DNA from: Alitta virens | Taxonomy: Eukaryota > Annelida > Polychaeta > Phyllodocida > Nereididae | Length of the DNA: 64,000 bases | Assembly: GCA_932294295.1 (NCBI GenBank) | Contig: OW028573.1 | Span: forward strand, 15,954,155 to 16,018,154 | Reading direction: 5' to 3' | Shown here: piece by piece, positions 59,689-64,000 of the stretch | Layout of the letters: every line of letters begins with the position of its first letter | Numbering within the stretch: position 1 is the first letter of the stretch | Position numbers and translations under genes: made by a program | The notes under the pieces: model-generated | Told to the model about the DNA's origin: nothing | Database searches by the model: none | Seen by the model: only the letters and a program-made list of their open reading frames with translations

Positions 59689-60904
59689 TATTTACCAAAC
59701 AAGAACTCAAGTATTCTTAAAAAGTGCAAAGGACTGTTTATTGGGACCTCTACATAAACTTCAAAACTGTTCTCATTAACTTTTTGACTTGCTGTCCAAT
59801 TTTTGCAGACTCAAGTCTTGCAGACTCAAAGTTGCTTGAATCCAAGGTAATCTTTTTACTCAAACGTTTGTAATCAGGTAATAGTTTTGTATATTTCAAT
59901 GAAATTATAATTTATGAAAATATATCTAAGAAGTCTGGTTGCAGTTGTTTTTTTCTATTCTGTTTCGTAGCCTCTAGGCTCTTTGCAGATGTATAATCTT
60001 CTAAACTGGATAATTGCATGCGGTCTGTATTTTTTATCAGACATCATTGTCATTAACATCATCAGACAGCTGGGTATTATGTATGCACATGATGTTATTA
60101 ATTTTTTTGCTGCTTGCGTGCTGCTGTTACAACACTTTTGGCGGGTCCATTGCAATTAAGATAAAAGAGAACATTAGAGGAGGCCATTAATCTCGTCTGA
60201 TGTCTGTCACAGTACATTACAAAGGTCTCCAAATGAATGTATCATGTACTGAGAAGGTTAAAGATATCAGTTTTAACCTTTGGGTCGTTGCTAGACAAAT
60301 ATTGAGATTGTGGGTGGGGCTAAATTTTCTGTTTGCTTGAACTCATCAGGCTTACGTTACATTCGTGTGATCCATGCTATGTCATGGCGAAGATGACACA
60401 GATCTTATGAACAAATAGGTAAATGGCTGGTCCATATACTCTGCTCGTTTGCTTATTTGCTCAATTATCCTCATATGTTTGGACAAGAACATGAACAAAT
60501 AATGTATAGTGGGATCATTAGGGATGATATCATAAGATTGCTATTAACATGTACTTAACATGGGCTTAATTGCAATGGGGTTAGGACTGTGTCCTACACA
60601 TTAACAAAAACAGACATTCTATTCCAGGAAAAGTCCTACACGATCTTCATAATAGATAAGGTCGTTAGACATAAAATAGTTCTTGCAATTATGATTATGA
60701 GGAAAAACTAAATAAATATTTATTCCTGTAGTTTGTCTGCCATTGAATGAGACTGTTATATATACACTCCCCTCCAAAAGTGCCTCTTTGACCACTGTGT
60801 ACATGCTCAAGTGCCATCTCTTCATGGTGTATAATTCCCCACCAAAGGAACAATCCGGGTCCCAAGCCAGTTAACAAAAGATCTATAATAGGCTATGCCT
60901 TCAG

Positions 60905-61150
60905 ACCTCCTTATGTCTCAATGCTACTGGGTCTGAAGCTTAGTCGGCTTAGACCAGCGGCCAGAGGCTGACCTAATGATGAGATGATAAAGCTTGGAGT
61001 CCACGCCATGTTGTAAACACATTTTAAGTGACATTTACTCCATTAGTGGGATCTTTCACTTGCCTCAGCATAGGGATTGAGTACAATTTAAGCATCTTCA
61101 ATCTCCAGTTCATCGAAGCTTCAATGTAACGTCTCATCCGATCGACATTC
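60905..61150 (-). repeat. SINE family copy
   Basis: TATGTCTCAATGCTACTGGG, then TCTGAAGCTTAGTCGGCTTA matches 63550-63590 closely. Later blocks (CTAATGATGAGATGATAA, and ATCTTCAATCTCC with CGATCGACATTCAG) also line up. Confidence 0.75.
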
Positions 61151-63539
61151 AGTTGGGATGTACAATAATTTAGCTCATGAATAATAATAACAAACTATTT
61201 TAAAGATAGGCAAAGAAACCTTTCCTGCACAATGGCCTCGTCATACTCAGGCTTTCGTTATAAACTAGCTAGTTATAAAGGATCGAGTCCCACTGCGCTG
61301 CACATGATTGTTATTTTTTAATACCTTGTTTGTGTTACTTGTGAATTTGGCTGGTTGTAAAAATGCCCTACAATAAGCTGCCAAGAAGGTGTGTCTCTGG
61401 ACCTTTGACCCTTCACACCTGAGGCAAGGTCTCAGAGTACTTTAGAAGACAATACATTAGCGGATGCCACTTGTTATGCTATGTGCAGTGATTTATAGTT
61501 CCTTGTTTTTCTTTGTCTCTAAAAATAAAATTTGTCAAAACATGGGTTAAATTATAGCCCCCTGTGTGGTCAGGTAATGTGAATTTCTAGGCTGCTGGCA
61601 TAATTGTACAAAGTGTTTGTTGAGTAGGGCCATTTGACAGTGTATCTATCGGCCTTCGGCCACTCTAGAACCACTGGCCCTATAGCCCTATTGCCGTTCT
61701 TACTGTCGGGACAGTTTGGTCAGCTTCATCCAAAACTTGGTTTCTTTTAATGTCATGACTTTGAAATTAGTCTGACTGAATAATAATCGAAGAAGTGCTA
61801 CAGGATACCGAAAAGTTTTCTAATAAGAACTAAATCAATTTTACTTTTTTCCCTATGGCCTTACTTGACCTTGGGTTTATAATGTGAGACGAACGACCTT
61901 TTTTTTTCATACACCAAGACAGGGTGTGAGTATTTGGAACGAGCGTGCAAAGACACAGACATTTATGTTTGCATTCCAACTCCCACTATTTCTTGACTAC
62001 ACCTGCAGTGTATTGTCTTTATGGACAACCAGAGATCTAGCTGCATGAGGGTGCATTAAATTTGTTAAAAAATGATAAATTTATAATATTTGAATGGGAA
62101 GAGAAGACGTAACATTCCAAGTGAGAGCTAGTGAGCTACGAACTACTACGAAAAGGTAGCAGGCTTGCCGATTTCAGTGATTGCAGGGGCTGATGGGTGT
62201 GAGCTCTTAAGCCTGTGTTCAGCAAGGACCAGTGGTCCAGTGCATGAGTTGAAGAACTGATAAATGTACATTTTGTACATTTACCAAATTTTTGCCTCAA
62301 ATGTCTTTGTTGATATCCAGACATTTAAACGATCGAGTTATGGATATCATTGTTTATTATTTAGAATAACTAGCTCAGATAATTGCAAAATAATTTGCCC
62401 ACCATTATATACAGTGAAGGGGTTTTATAGGTGTGCCACTGTGCCTGGGAATTTGGCTCCATTCTAGGTTTACTAAGTCCTGGTGGGTCATTACGTATAG
62501 CACTGTATAGGTGGAGTCCTTTTCTGCCATACAGATCATGCATCTCACTTTCTTGCTATAAGTGAGAAGAAAAATCTGCAAAAAAATAAAGCAATACAGG
62601 GAAGTGAAACCACTGTAAATAGGGTGTAATTCGTACGTGCATTAATTTCATCATTATTCTTGGTGGCTGAATCAAAGAGTAAACTAGCTATTGAGACACT
62701 GTCAACATTAAACCATTTCGATTTAATATCACTTTACTGGATCCCAAGACTGCTATTACAATTGTTAGCAAAATGGACAAATATATCTAACTTTATAATC
62801 CATAATGATATCCCTGTTAGCTAGATGAGGGAAAATTGAAATTTAGTTGATTGAAGCTCTATATAAAAAGAAGGTAAAAAGTCAAGCTGTACACTATTTC
62901 GTATAATTAATAATATTATCATGGCGACTATGATGGTGGCATTTTTTTTTATAAATGCAAATTCTTGGATAGATAAATCTTTACTCTAAGATACGACGCT
63001 AGTTACAATAAATTTTGCATAAAAAGTTAAATTATCATCTCATGGTTGTGCTTCTGAATTAGTATGCAGCATATAGAGCGAGGTAGGGCGTTGTTTCTAT
63101 CAACAAAATAGTATACGAAACTTTTATGAGTGCGTACGCCAACTGATTTAATACAGGCCTATATTGTGGTGCACAAATAAACAGTAGCTTTGAATGTGTG
63201 TGATATATATATACCAGGGCTTGGCCTTTTGAATGGTGTCAATTACAATACACTTTGAGTGGATGCAAAGTAGTTCCTGCATGGGTGACATTGTGTGATC
63301 CAATGTGCATTGTGTGCAAAACTTTCTCCACCCAAAAGCACCCTGGCATGAAACATGTGTTGTATTAATTATCAGCAAAGTCATGTATGAAATGCTGGAA
63401 AAACAGACTATATAGTGTGTACTACATATTTTGTTTGATGTTTACGAATTGCACCCATTTTAGGGGTGCATATTTTTTTTAGCCAAGTTATGCAATGTCA
63501 CTGCCCCCTGTGCATGTGTAACAGTAAATTGTCTATCTC

Positions 63540-63725
63540 TAAAACTATGTCTATGTCTCAATGCTACTGGGTCTGCAGCTTAGTCAGCTTATATGATCAG
63601 CTGGCAGAGGCAGACGTAATGATGGGATGATAAGGCTGATTCCACACCATGTTACACATTTATCCCAAGGGTGGGGACTTCTCAGCATCTCCAATTCTCA
63701 TGCGATCGACATCCAGTATATACCA
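63540..63725 (-). repeat. SINE family copy
   Basis: Matches 60905-61150 in the same orientation and the reverse complement of 17995-18170 (for example CTCATGCGATCGACATCCAG). Confidence 0.75.
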
Positions 63726-64000
63726 TGAATTTATTTTTATGTTAAGTGGTCTTACTAATTATTTATGTGGTCTTAATTGCTTGGCAAATATGAGGAGTGT
63801 TTCTAATAAGTTCTCTTCTTAAAACTTCATCAATGATAAGACCACTTCAAAATTAGCGTATGATTTAAAACTCTGTGTTTTGGAACCCACATGTATACCT
63901 GCTACAGTGAAGTTTACTTCATCATTGAGAGTACCTGAAGTAATTACTTTTACGACCATTAAATGTTGGACCAAAGATGATCTCGATTAAGCTCTATAGT

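Larger units (their letters stand above)
59689..64000. other. Gene-free end of the window with SINE fragments
   Basis: Beyond the TLNRD1 3' UTR I see no coding exon. Two minus-oriented copies of the SINE tail are at 60905-61150 and 63540-63725. Other sequence is AT-rich and unremarkable. No long open frame shows a recognisable domain. Confidence 0.5.

Overview
This is nuclear DNA from an animal. Genes are split into short exons with GT-AG introns, and most have clear metazoan orthologues. The sequence is AT-rich, with long introns, many C/G homopolymer runs and abundant decayed transposons. PAN, EGF, TSP1 and SRCR mosaics, a secreted amidase-type PGRP, CR1-like LINEs, Harbinger and hAT-type MITEs suggest a marine invertebrate, perhaps a non-vertebrate deuterostome. 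The phylum cannot be fixed from this window.

Layout. The + strand opens with the last four exons of an SLC38-type amino-acid transporter (62-2224). Next is a large + strand gene (4951-22991) for a secreted protein of about 992 residues: signal peptide, PAN/apple-like, EGF, two TSP1, SRCR, seven TSP1, and a C-terminal module like the fibrinogen-related part of CASPR/neurexin IV. Its last intron holds a giant inverted-repeat (foldback) element of about 3.9 kb with 2 kb arms. Tail to tail with it, on the - strand, lies a 435-residue protein of four EF-hand pairs (23880-31315). A secreted, apparently catalytic peptidoglycan recognition protein follows on the - strand (34900-36899).

From about 37.6 to 48.4 kb the window is a transposon graveyard: a CR1-like LINE with an internal 200-bp duplication, an antisense LINE tail, a Harbinger transposase pseudogene and another reverse-transcriptase scrap. 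The last third holds three conserved housekeeping-type genes: FBXO28 (+, 49466-51231), the GABP beta subunit (-, 53980-56560) and TLNRD1 (+, 58579-59688). GABPB and TLNRD1 are head to head across about 2 kb containing three GGAA (ETS/GABP-type) motifs, two of them CCGGAAG and 20 bp apart. This suggests GABP may regulate its own beta-subunit promoter. The final 4 kb has no gene that I can see.

Exon boundaries were assigned by hand from splice sites, reading-frame phase and protein similarity; every coding sequence given as complete sums to a multiple of three. Family assignments come from recognising motifs, not from database searches. No CRISPR array, operon or bacterial feature is present. 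The most unusual structures are the foldback element, the PAN-EGF-TSP1-SRCR-CASPR-like mosaic, the eight-EF-hand protein, and an intronic minisatellite built from copies of a real splice donor.
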